Shown here in pieces: positions 1 to 7,285 of a stretch of 64,000 nt of DNA. Positions within the stretch are counted from its first letter, which is position 1. Each line of letters begins with the position of its first letter. The DNA is taken from NCBI RefSeq assembly GCF_009649845.1, contig NZ_WJIE01000018.1:1-64000 (forward strand), written 5' to 3'. The DNA comes from Polyangium spumosum. GTDB lineage: Bacteria > Myxococcota_A > Polyangia > Polyangiales > Polyangiaceae. The position numbers and the translations under genes were made by a program. The notes beneath the pieces were generated by a model. That model ran no database searches. It saw only the letters and a program-made list of their open reading frames with translations, and was not told the DNA's origin.

Positions 1-1
1 G

Positions 2-115
2 TACGAGCGAACCACCACATCGAGTCGCGCCGATGTCCTTCACGCAATGACCGCATTGATGCTCCGACGCCTGACGACCACCGACGTGTCGCGCAAGGAA
101 GCTCGGAAATCCTGA
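2..115 (+). CDS. Possible C-terminal tail of a protein that starts before the window
   Basis: An open frame enters from the left edge and runs 37 codons to a TGA at 113-115. It reads as a basic, Thr/Arg-rich tail ending in KEARKS. No domain can be recognised in so short a piece and the codon use is not strongly biased, so it may be a chance open frame. Confidence 0.25.
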   Translation, partial: YERTTTSSRADVLHAMTALMLRRLTTTDVSRKEARKS

Positions 116-143
116 TGAACACCCTCTGAGCGGCCCGCAGCGA

Positions 144-845
144 TCAGCCGCCGCGACGGGCCTCGAGCCACGCCCGGAACGTATCACAGGCGTCCTTCCA
201 GGCCTCTTGCACCTCCGCGTCGAATTGCATCCGCTCCTGCCAGTACGCCTCCACGCGCCGTCGCTGCTCCTCGTCGAGCCGATAACGCGACAGAATGGAG
301 AGCGCCTTCGCCGGGTACATCGAGAGCTCCACGTGGAGCGAGGCGTATTGCTCCAGCGACAGGACCGGCGTGGCCTGGAACGGCAACGTCGGGCCGCGCG
401 GCGCGACGAACGCGGGCTGCGTCCCGCGCAGGTCGGTGACGTCGCGTGATCCTCTCGGCGCCGGTATTCGCGCCTCGCTCGCGGCAAACACGGGCTTCGC
501 GCCGGGGTCGAAGGGCAAGGCTCTTTCGCCGGGCGCGACGAATGCAGGCTGCGTGCTCGCGAGATCGGCGAAATGCTGCATCCCCTTCGGAACCAGGAGC
601 GGCGTCTGCTTCGCCTCGATCCGCCGCGCGGCATGCTCGTACGCGTCCCCGAAGCGCTTGCCGGCCCCATCGGGCGCGTCGGCCGAAGCTTCGAGTGCCG
701 AGATCCATCGTTCACGCACGCGCGCGAAGCTGGTCTCGTCGAGGCCCACGGCTGCGAGCGTGGAAGCGCGGTCCGCGAAGGGATCGTCGAGCTCTGCCAC
801 GAGCTCGGCGAAGGCCTCGATGCTCGTCTCGATCCGCGCCGTCAT
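144..845 (-). CDS. Uncharacterised repeat-bearing protein of the VgrG/PAAR island
   Basis: The 233-residue protein is not one I recognise. It starts at the ATG at 845-843, which overlaps the stop of the upstream ATPase gene (ATGA), so the two are probably translationally coupled. A longer upstream frame exists but only shadows the ATPase gene. The middle holds two copies of a short Pro-rich motif (TQPAFVAP followed by LPF), at about residues 93-115 and 130-150, flanked by predicted helical regions rich in Glu, Arg and Ala. There is no signal peptide or membrane segment, so it should be cytoplasmic. Being last in the island, it could be an adaptor or immunity factor for the PAAR effector; that is inference from position only. 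Confidence 0.7.
   Translation of the reverse strand: MTARIETSIEAFAELVAELDDPFADRASTLAAVGLDETSFARVRERWISALEASADAPDGAGKRFGDAYEHAARRIEAKQTPLLVPKGMQHFADLASTQPAFVAPGERALPFDPGAKPVFAASEARIPAPRGSRDVTDLRGTQPAFVAPRGPTLPFQATPVLSLEQYASLHVELSMYPAKALSILSRYRLDEEQRRRVEAYWQERMQFDAEVQEAWKDACDTFRAWLEARRGG
400..568. repeat. Two imperfect 37-bp direct repeats inside a coding region
   Basis: Positions 400-436 and 532-568 are near-identical copies 132 bp apart. They encode the repeated TQPAFVAP motif of the overlapping minus-strand gene, so they are most simply an internal protein repeat. Confidence 0.6.
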
Positions 846-1855
846 TTCACGACCGCGCCCCTGGCCGCCTTTCCGAGATCGATCACCTGCTCGGCCGGGA
901 ATCGCGCGACGAGCGGCTCGGACCCGGTGGCGGCGAGGATCTGGTTCCCCGACCCGAGCTTGGCGAGCCGCAGCAAGAGCTCCGCGTGGTGCGCGGAATG
1001 CTGATGCAGCTCGGGCTCGTCGACGAGCAACACGGAATGGTGGAATTGCATGGCGCCATGCGCGAGCGCGAAGAGCAGAGCCTGCTCCTCGCTGGCCGAG
1101 ACCTCTTCGAGCGTGACCGTCCGCCCGTCGCGGCGCAAAAGCTCGAGCGATACGCTGCCCTCGCGCAGCCGGACCGCGGTCAGGCGCAGCTCGGGGAGCA
1201 TGGTGGCAATGGCGTGCTTGAAGGGGGCGAGCAGGTCCGGCACGTCGGCCCGTACGGCGATGCCGCGGGACCCGAGCGCCTCCGCCACGCGCGCGGCCTG
1301 CTCGTTCACCAGGTCGAAGAGCGCCCGTCGCAGCGACGTGTATTTGTCCGGATCGCCGCGGAGCCTGCGACCCTCCTCGACGGCGGCCGAGAGTGGCTCG
1401 TGGGGGAAGCGCCACTGATCGACGCGGAGGCCGCGGTTCTGGGGGAAGAGCTCCAGCTTGCCGAGGGTGGGGGCGCGGGAGAAGGGCGTGAAGACATTAC
1501 GCAGGGAGGGATCCCCCGTGCGTTTCTCCGCGCCGGGCCCGAATTCGACGAGGGTGCGTTGCTCGCGGGCGGAGAGGTGCGCGCGTGCGGCCTCGTCTTC
1601 GGACAGGAGCCACGTGGCGCCGAGCACGCCGCGGTTTTTCCCCGGCCGGAGCAGGCGGCGCAGGTCCGGCGGGGAGCCGTAGGGGCCAAACGCCTCCTTG
1701 AGCGCGGCGATGGCCAGGAGAAAACTCGTCTTGCCCGAGGTGGGCGGGCCGGTGACGAGCACGACATCGTGCGGGGCGCCGCTCTGGGCGGCGCGGAAGG
1801 AATGGGTGCCGTCGGGAAAACGCAGGCCCTCAGCCGTGAAATCGAGGAGCTTCAT
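842..1855 (-). CDS. AAA-type ATPase of the ABC/SMC-like fold
   Basis: A 337-residue soluble ATPase. The Walker A motif GPPTSGKTS is at about residues 36-44. A degenerate ABC-like signature (SASEEQALLFALAHG) is followed by a Walker B (VLLVDEPELHQH) with the catalytic Glu and an EPELHxH segment typical of AAA_21/AAA_15 ATPases related to RecF, SMC and OLD proteins. The coiled-coil insert of true SMC proteins is absent. It lies 6 bp downstream of the PAAR-protease gene and overlaps the next gene by 4 bp, placing it in the VgrG island. ATPases of this type are sometimes linked to toxin or defence cassettes; its role here is unknown. Confidence 0.85.
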   Translation of the reverse strand: MKLLDFTAEGLRFPDGTHSFRAAQSGAPHDVVLVTGPPTSGKTSFLLAIAALKEAFGPYGSPPDLRRLLRPGKNRGVLGATWLLSEDEAARAHLSAREQRTLVEFGPGAEKRTGDPSLRNVFTPFSRAPTLGKLELFPQNRGLRVDQWRFPHEPLSAAVEEGRRLRGDPDKYTSLRRALFDLVNEQAARVAEALGSRGIAVRADVPDLLAPFKHAIATMLPELRLTAVRLREGSVSLELLRRDGRTVTLEEVSASEEQALLFALAHGAMQFHHSVLLVDEPELHQHSAHHAELLLRLAKLGSGNQILAATGSEPLVARFPAEQVIDLGKAARGAVVK

Positions 1856-1861
1856 GCGGGA

Positions 1862-2881
1862 TCAATACGTCTCGTTGGCGGCCGAAACGTCACGCTCGAC
1901 GACGCCCCTCGGGAAGAGGCGGTCCATCTCGCGATAACGGTGGGGGAAGAGCGCGCGCGCCGAGGCCTCGCAAGGGGTGCCCCGGGTGGAGGAGAAGACG
2001 ATCATGAACTCGGCGAAGTCCTCGAGGAGGTTCGTGTCCCCGTACTCCGACACGCTGCGGCGATCCGCGTCCATGGCCTTCTGCCAGGCGTCCTTGGCGC
2101 CGGGATCCTTGGCCCAGGCGACGTCGAGGGAGAACGCGTGGCCGCTCTCGTGTTGCAAGGCCCAGTCGATGTCGGATTGCGGGTGCGGCTCGTTGCGGGG
2201 AAAATAGCGGATCGTGCCACCACTGTAGTCAGCGACCGTATTACGTCGGCCCACGGTGCAAGGGTGCGGGACGATGAAGACCCTGTCGAGGGCCTGCAAT
2301 TGCTCGTCGGAGAGCGTGGCCAGGCCCTTGGCGACGCTATCGGCGGTGGGGAGCCACTTGTCCGGAGGCGGACCGTACACCGGCTCGTGGATCGTCACCT
2401 TGTGACCTCGAATCGTGACTTCGCGTGCGTCGAACGCGGTCACGCTCGTGTCGTCGGGTACTTCTTCCCACACCTGCGTCGGAGGCGAGAGATCGTACTG
2501 GTCGCGGAGGCGGCCCAGGCGCCTGCCCGTGGCTTTGTGACCAAAATCCTTGAGGAACGTGCATTCCGGGGGAATGGGGATCACCCGCCCATCCGCGTCG
2601 ACGGGCGGATGGCCGATAAGCACGCGCGCGAAACCACCCGTGACCACGCCGCCATGCGCGCAGCGCTCTGCGAGGCGCGCCGCAGGCTGGTTGCCAATGA
2701 GCACCGTGGGGCAACCGTCGACGATGGGATCCGGGGTGGTATCCAGGCAAAGAGCGCTGTCCCCCTTCCTCGCGGCCGGCTGATTGCCGATGAGCACGGT
2801 CGGGCAGCACGGCCCGGTGACGGGGGACGCGCCGTGATGGGGGCACGTGTGAACGTCATCTCGACGGACGGAAGGGAGCAT
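1862..2881 (-). CDS. PAAR-domain effector with anthrax-lethal-factor-like zinc protease domain
   Basis: A 339-residue protein. Residues 1-95 form a PAAR/DUF4150-like tip domain with Cys/His-rich turns and two copies of CPTVLIGNQPAAR, the fold that caps VgrG spikes. The C-terminal part has HESGH (about residues 244-248) and, 43 residues after its last His, DFAEFM. The stretch EYGDTN...DFAEF aligns by eye with the SYGRTN...FFAEAF segment of anthrax lethal factor, where HEFGH and the later Glu bind zinc, so a gluzincin (ATLF/M34-like) protease is the best call. I chose the ATG at 2881 because AAAGAGG sits 9 bp before it; the TTG at 2899 would add six residues. It is downstream of VgrG, consistent with a spike-delivered toxin. 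Confidence 0.85.
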   Translation of the reverse strand: MLPSVRRDDVHTCPHHGASPVTGPCCPTVLIGNQPAARKGDSALCLDTTPDPIVDGCPTVLIGNQPAARLAERCAHGGVVTGGFARVLIGHPPVDADGRVIPIPPECTFLKDFGHKATGRRLGRLRDQYDLSPPTQVWEEVPDDTSVTAFDAREVTIRGHKVTIHEPVYGPPPDKWLPTADSVAKGLATLSDEQLQALDRVFIVPHPCTVGRRNTVADYSGGTIRYFPRNEPHPQSDIDWALQHESGHAFSLDVAWAKDPGAKDAWQKAMDADRRSVSEYGDTNLLEDFAEFMIVFSSTRGTPCEASARALFPHRYREMDRLFPRGVVERDVSAANETY

Positions 2882-2907
2882 CACGAAAGCCTCTTTCAAT
2901 CAGACTG

Positions 2908-3279
2908 TCAATGATCCTTGCCCGCATAGGCGTGCCGCCAGTGTTTCGGATTGAGCCCGACCTCCTCGTATTCGACGCGCCACCCCTGCTCCGGCGGGAC
3001 GGGTTTTCCCTCCTTGTCGCGCGAGAAGATGATGACCTTGACGATCGGGACACGAAGCTTGTACGTCCCGTGATCACCGTACTCGGTGAACCACCGCTGA
3101 CTCTCCGGCACCTCGGCCCATGGGATCTCCCTCGACACGCCGTTCAGGACCTCGATCTGCACCTTCGGCGCCTCTTCTTCCGTGTACACGTCCTTCGTCG
3201 TATCCACCTCGCCGCCCTTCTTCGCGCAAGCGCCTGCCAGAAGCCCGATCGAAAGCCCGAGGACCCATGCGAAACGCAT
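2908..3279 (-). CDS. Small lipoprotein of the VgrG/PAAR island
   Basis: A 123-residue predicted lipoprotein. It has a basic start, a hydrophobic stretch and a lipobox (LAGAC) followed by KKGG, so it should be lipidated and face the periplasm or outer membrane. The mature part is polar with no domain I recognise. I chose the ATG at 3279 (TTGAGG 8 bp upstream) over the GTG three codons earlier. It lies between the VgrG needle and the PAAR protease. A periplasmic lipoprotein beside a secreted protease is a candidate immunity protein, but this rests on position alone. Confidence 0.75.
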   Translation of the reverse strand: MRFAWVLGLSIGLLAGACAKKGGEVDTTKDVYTEEEAPKVQIEVLNGVSREIPWAEVPESQRWFTEYGDHGTYKLRVPIVKVIIFSRDKEGKPVPPEQGWRVEYEEVGLNPKHWRHAYAGKDH

Positions 3280-3289
3280 TACCCACACC

Positions 3290-3895
3290 TCAATCGCAGT
3301 TGAGCTTCACGAGCGCCCCGCTCACGTCGACGTTGCCGGAGCTCGTGATCTGGATGCCGTCCTTCGAGATGACGATGGACGACCCTCCGCAGACCAGGCG
3401 AATGTCGTCCGCGAAGACGTGGAAATGCGGCGCGACGACCTGCACGACGTCCTGCGAGCGCAAGTACGTGCTGCCAGACCGGAGGAAATGGTTGCCGTGT
3501 GTCTGGTCCGTGCGATCCGCGTCCGTCGAGAGCGTCATGTCCCCGGCCGCGGAGAGCTTCATCGTCTTGCTCGAATGAAGCTCGACCCCCACGCCCGAAA
3601 TCGCGATACGTCCCGTCGACGAGAGCTCCGCGTCCCCCTCGATGGACTCGACCTGCCGGCCCACCACGGTCTTTTGCACGTCCCCCCGCACCGTCACGTT
3701 CTCGTGCCGCCCGACGAACACCGTGCAATCTCGCCCCACCTTCACCGAGAGGTCCCGCTCTGCCGTGAGATCCACGCGCTCCGCGCCCGCCGCGTCGTCG
3801 AAGAGCAGCTCGTTGAACCCGGCGCCCCCGGGCGAACTGCGCGTCTTGAACGTGCTCACCGTCGGGTGCTTGCTCGCGTCGTACGGCGCCGGCAT
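3290..3895 (-). CDS. vgrG: VgrG C-terminal needle (gp5-like beta-helix), out of frame with its N-terminal half
   Basis: A 201-residue frame that begins with the segment normally following the VgrG OB-fold (PAPYDASKHPT, then SRSSPGGAGFNELLFDD and AERDLSVKVGRD). It continues as a regular beta-rich repeat typical of the VgrG trimeric needle, ending in VDVSGALVKLNCD. The ATG at 3895 has no ribosome binding site, so it is unlikely to start independently. Removing one A from the A5 run at 3895-3899 (minus strand) joins it in frame to the preceding VgrG body. It is therefore either the second half of a frameshifted vgrG, a product of ribosomal frameshifting, or a sequencing artefact in a homopolymer. 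Confidence 0.8.
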   Translation of the reverse strand: MPAPYDASKHPTVSTFKTRSSPGGAGFNELLFDDAAGAERVDLTAERDLSVKVGRDCTVFVGRHENVTVRGDVQKTVVGRQVESIEGDAELSSTGRIAISGVGVELHSSKTMKLSAAGDMTLSTDADRTDQTHGNHFLRSGSTYLRSQDVVQVVAPHFHVFADDIRLVCGGSSIVISKDGIQITSSGNVDVSGALVKLNCD

Positions 3896-5126
3896 TTTTC
3901 ATGACCCGCGCGGGGCGGAAGCGGTAGGCCATGGGCAGCGCGACGAAGCGGCTCTCTAAGCCGGGGCGATCGTCCTCCCGACCGAGCACGACTCCCTCCG
4001 GGAGGAGCTCGATCGCGTGGGTCTCGACGCGCACGACCAGAAGATCGACGTCCTCGCGCAGGCCATCCTGATCGTGCAAATGGACCCTCAGCCCCGCCTG
4101 AAGGGAGCGCACCGTGCCGCTGCCTTCGGCGAGGTGGCGCTCGGCCTCGGAGCGCTCGAGGCGAAGGGTGGCAGGGACGCGGCAGGTTTGCCCCCGGACC
4201 CGGCCCTCGGCGGCGGGATATTCGGTATACATTGCGGCCGAGCGGTCGCCGGCGACGGCCTCCACGCGGGTGAGCGGCTCCTCGGGCGCATAATCGCGCA
4301 CGCGCACCGCCGCGAGTCCGATGCGCCCTGCGGGTCGGAATGCGCGCACGATCTCGCGCTCCGAGGGATCTCTGCCGAGATCGTGGAGGGTATGGAGCGT
4401 GTGCCGCTCCTCGGTTTGCAGCAGCGCGACGCGGCCGGGGTAATCGGTGAGCGTGAGGATGCTGCCGCGCGCGTCGTGCTCGAAGAAGTACGATATGCCC
4501 TCTTCCTCGAGCAAGCGGGAGACGAAATCGAAGTCGGTCTCGTTGTACTGGGTGACATGCTCGCGATGATCCGGGTCCGAGAGGCGCGCGGCGTCGTCTC
4601 CGACGAGCGCCCAGCGGAACGCGCCGACGAGCTCCCAGAACTCGCCTCGGTCGAGGTCGACGCCAAAGGGCACGGCCTTCCCATCAAACGGGACGAGCCC
4701 CCCTGCCCCGCGGGGCCGAGCCGGGGTGTCGTTCCGCAGCACGGCCGAGACGATGTCCACGATGCTACGATGCCGAAAGACCTGGCACGATTGCCGGAAG
4801 CGCGCGCGCAAGAGGTGCGGGGCGAGGACGACACGAAAGACGCGCAGAGAGCGTGTCTGCTCGAGCTCCTCGGCCTCGGCGAGGATGCCATGAACGGCGC
4901 GTATCCCCGCGCTCGTGCGGATGCAGAAGGTCGCGCCGGTGTCGACGAGGGTATCGAGATCGAGGTCCCCCTCCGCGCGCGGACACAAGAGGGTGATGTC
5001 ATAATGGAAGGGGCGCGAGATCTCCTCGACGCAATGCCATCGCACGACACGCAACGCGCCCCAGCCCTCGCGGGTGCCGAGGAGGTAATTTGCCGTCACG
5101 CTCGCTGCTCGCACCGTCTCCGTCAT
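3896..5126 (-). CDS. vgrG: VgrG N-terminal gp27-like body, lacking the OB-fold
   Basis: The first 408 or so residues match a type VI secretion VgrG/phage gp27 hub. Visible landmarks are HYDITLLCP near the start, the HVTQYNETDFDFVSRLLEEEGISYFFEH segment (partly given here as YNETDFDF and EGISYFFEH) and a final MAYRFRPARV, which in the family leads into the gp5 OB-fold. Here the OB-fold is missing: the frame reaches the A5 run and becomes antisense-like nonsense (the open frame itself continues to 3279). The needle follows immediately in the next frame. The start at 5126 gives a normal VgrG N-terminus. It heads a minus-strand cluster of six genes; no other type VI core genes are in the window. 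Confidence 0.8.
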
Positions 5127-5251
5127 CGCCGCCAGGAGACAGGAGGACGCGGTCCGGTGTCAAGGAAGCGGCCTCGTCTCGTGCCGCCACCCCCGGCCGG
5201 CGTATTGCGGGGCGCGACGCGCGGGATGATCATCGAGGAGCGTCGCGAGGC

Positions 5252-5695
5252 TCAAACGGGGCGTGACATGAGATAGTGGGGGCCGATGCCGGGCAGTTCG
5301 AACTCGGCCCCATCCGCCTCGAAGCCGAGCTTGCGGTAAAAGCCCGCGGCCGTCGTGCGCGCGTTGCACCAGAGCCGGGTGCCTCCGTGCTGACGCGCGT
5401 GTTCGATGCACGCGTGCACGAGGGCAGCTCCGTACCCGAGGCCCTGATGCTCGGGCAGGACCGCCATGCCGCGCAGCCGATAGGCGCTGGCATCCGGCGT
5501 GCCCGGCAATGGCTCGCGGAACATCGACGCCACGGCGCGCTGCTCGCCTTCCACGGAAAGGTCGAGGTGCAGCGTATCCGGCGCATCATCGCCCGGATAG
5601 ACGAGATCCTCGGGGCGCTGGTGGGGGCGCAGGACGAAGTGGCGCAGGGGACGAGTTTCCGACGCGGAGATCCGACGGATGCCGTAGGTGGTCAT
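5252..5695 (-). CDS. GNAT-family N-acetyltransferase
   Basis: A 147-residue single-domain acetyltransferase predicted to move an acetyl group from acetyl-CoA to an amine on an unknown substrate. The N-terminus (ETRPLRHFVLRPHQRPEDLV) and GDDAPDTLHL resemble a common GNAT subfamily. Motif A, the acetyl-CoA pyrophosphate loop, is QGLGYGAAL at about residue 95, and NARTTAAGFYRKLGF is the usual motif B. I used the internal ATG at 5695 because the upstream start at 5737 adds residues not seen in the family; neither has a strong ribosome binding site. Confidence 0.85.
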   Translation of the reverse strand: MTTYGIRRISASETRPLRHFVLRPHQRPEDLVYPGDDAPDTLHLDLSVEGEQRAVASMFREPLPGTPDASAYRLRGMAVLPEHQGLGYGAALVHACIEHARQHGGTRLWCNARTTAAGFYRKLGFEADGAEFELPGIGPHYLMSRPV

Positions 5696-6028
5696 GGGTC
5701 GTAGTGCGAGGAGGATACGCCAGAAAGGCGGGACCACGCGAGGGCAAGAAGAGGGAGGGACAGCCGGTGGGCGCCGCCGCCGCCCCCACCGTGTCTGCGG
5801 CCGTGCCCCGCACCGCCGCGGGCAGACGCGGGTAGACGTTGCTCCGGAGCAGCACGTCGTCCGAGACCTTGCCGAATGACCTCACCCATGAGAACCTCCC
5901 TCGTTTGCAAAGGGGGCGACGAGCGCCTCGGACAGCAAGAGGTGGGCCATTCGCCGGGCCCCGACGAGAATTTTTTCGTTCGTCATGGCCACGTCCTCGG
6001 CGGCACGCGTGTTGCTCCACCGCGGCGC
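5696..6028. other. Intergenic region between divergent GNAT and sufS genes
   Basis: About 330 bp of GC-rich sequence. It should contain promoters for the two divergent genes, but I see no convincing sigma-70 boxes, operator palindrome or RNA gene. If sufS starts earlier than chosen, at 5876, part of this is coding. Confidence 0.4.
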
Positions 6029-7285
6029 ATGAAGGACATGGGGCGTGAGAGGGCCGGCGGCGCGGCCGTCGAGGTCGAGCGCGTGCGGCGGGACTTCCCG
6101 ATCCTCCAGCGGCCGGTGGACGGGCGGCCGCTCGTGTATCTCGACACCGCCTCGAGCGCGCAGAAGCCGCGGGCCGTCCTCGACGAGATGACGCGCTTCA
6201 TGAGCGAGGACTACGCCAATGTCCATCATGGCGTGTATGCCCTGAGCCAGCGCTCGACGGCGCTCCACGACGCCGCGCGGGAGAAGGTGGCCCGCTTCCT
6301 CCACGCCGGAGATCCGCGCGAAATCGTCTTCGTTCGCAATGCGACCGAAGGGATCAACCTCGTCGCCAGCAGCTACGGGCGCCATTTCCTCCAGGAAGGC
6401 GACGAGGTCCTCGTCACCCAGATGGAGCACCACGCCAACATCGTGCCGTGGCAGCTCCTGCGGCAGGAGAAGGGTATCACGCTCTGCGTCGCGCCGATCA
6501 CCGACGAGGGCGAGCTCGACATGGAGGCCTTCGAGCGAATGCTCACGGACCGCGTCAAGCTCGTCTCGGTCGTCCACGTCTCGAACTCGCTCGGGACCGT
6601 CAACCCGGTCGAAGAGATCGTCCGCCTCGCGCACGCGCGCAAGATCCCCGTGCTCATCGACGGTTGCCAGGCGGCCGTGCACATGCCGGTCGACGTGCGC
6701 GAGCTCGACGCCGATTTCTACGTCTTCAGCGGCCACAAGCTCTACGGGCCGACCGGGATCGGCGTCCTCTTCGCCAAGCTCGCGCACCTCGAGGTGATGC
6801 CGCCGTACCAGGGCGGCGGCCTCATGATCTCCTCCGTGACGTTCGAGAGCACCGAGTTCTCGCCGCCGCCGCAGAAATTCGAGGCGGGGACCCCCAACAT
6901 CGTCGGCGCGATCGGCCTCGGCGCCGCGATCGATTACGTGTCCTCGATCGGCCTCGCGAACATTCACGCCCACGAGTCGGCGTTGCTCGCCTACGGAACC
7001 GAGCTGCTCCGGGAGATCCCGGGGTTGCGGTTGATCGGCACGGCGCGGGAAAAATCGAGCATCCTGGCGTTCGTCATGGAGGGGAGGGACCCGCAGGAGA
7101 TCGGCGCCGCCCTCGGCAGGAACGGTATCGCGGTGCGAGCGGGACACCATTGCACGCAGCCGCTGATGGACCGCCTGGGGATCCCCGGCACGACGCGCGC
7201 GTCGATAGGGCTGTACACCACGAGGGAGGACATCGACGCGCTCGCTCGTTGCTTGCGGGAGGCTACACTGCCCGCCCCCGCATGA
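6029..7285 (+). CDS. sufS: SufS-type cysteine desulfurase
   Basis: A 418-residue PLP enzyme of the class V aminotransferase fold that removes sulfur from cysteine to give alanine and a persulfide for Fe-S cluster assembly. The PLP lysine is in SGHKLYGPTG (about residue 236). The persulfide cysteine is in RAGHHCTQPLMDRLG (about residue 375), the short-loop pattern of type II desulfurases. TEGINLVASSYG and EHHANIVPWQ are further family signatures. The start is uncertain: 6029 and 6038 are both possible and a longer frame begins at 5876. No sufE or sufBCD lies alongside. The stop overlaps the next gene's start (ATGA). Confidence 0.9.
   Translation: MKDMGRERAGGAAVEVERVRRDFPILQRPVDGRPLVYLDTASSAQKPRAVLDEMTRFMSEDYANVHHGVYALSQRSTALHDAAREKVARFLHAGDPREIVFVRNATEGINLVASSYGRHFLQEGDEVLVTQMEHHANIVPWQLLRQEKGITLCVAPITDEGELDMEAFERMLTDRVKLVSVVHVSNSLGTVNPVEEIVRLAHARKIPVLIDGCQAAVHMPVDVRELDADFYVFSGHKLYGPTGIGVLFAKLAHLEVMPPYQGGGLMISSVTFESTEFSPPPQKFEAGTPNIVGAIGLGAAIDYVSSIGLANIHAHESALLAYGTELLREIPGLRLIGTAREKSSILAFVMEGRDPQEIGAALGRNGIAVRAGHHCTQPLMDRLGIPGTTRASIGLYTTREDIDALARCLREATLPAPA

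Noticed and set aside
446..2914. Long plus-strand open frame of 822 codons over the VgrG/PAAR island
   Set aside because: It is antisense to three genes with clear domains; composition is Arg/Ala/Gly-rich with no domain, as expected from high-GC shadows.
3279..3895. Continuation of the VgrG N-terminal frame to make a 615-residue protein
   Set aside because: After the A5 run it becomes Arg/Gly-rich nonsense, while the needle motifs lie in the other frame.
2908..5126. Prophage tail origin for the VgrG/PAAR genes
   Set aside because: No phage tail, capsid, terminase or integrase gene is present; PAAR with DUF4150 features fits a type VI-like spike better.
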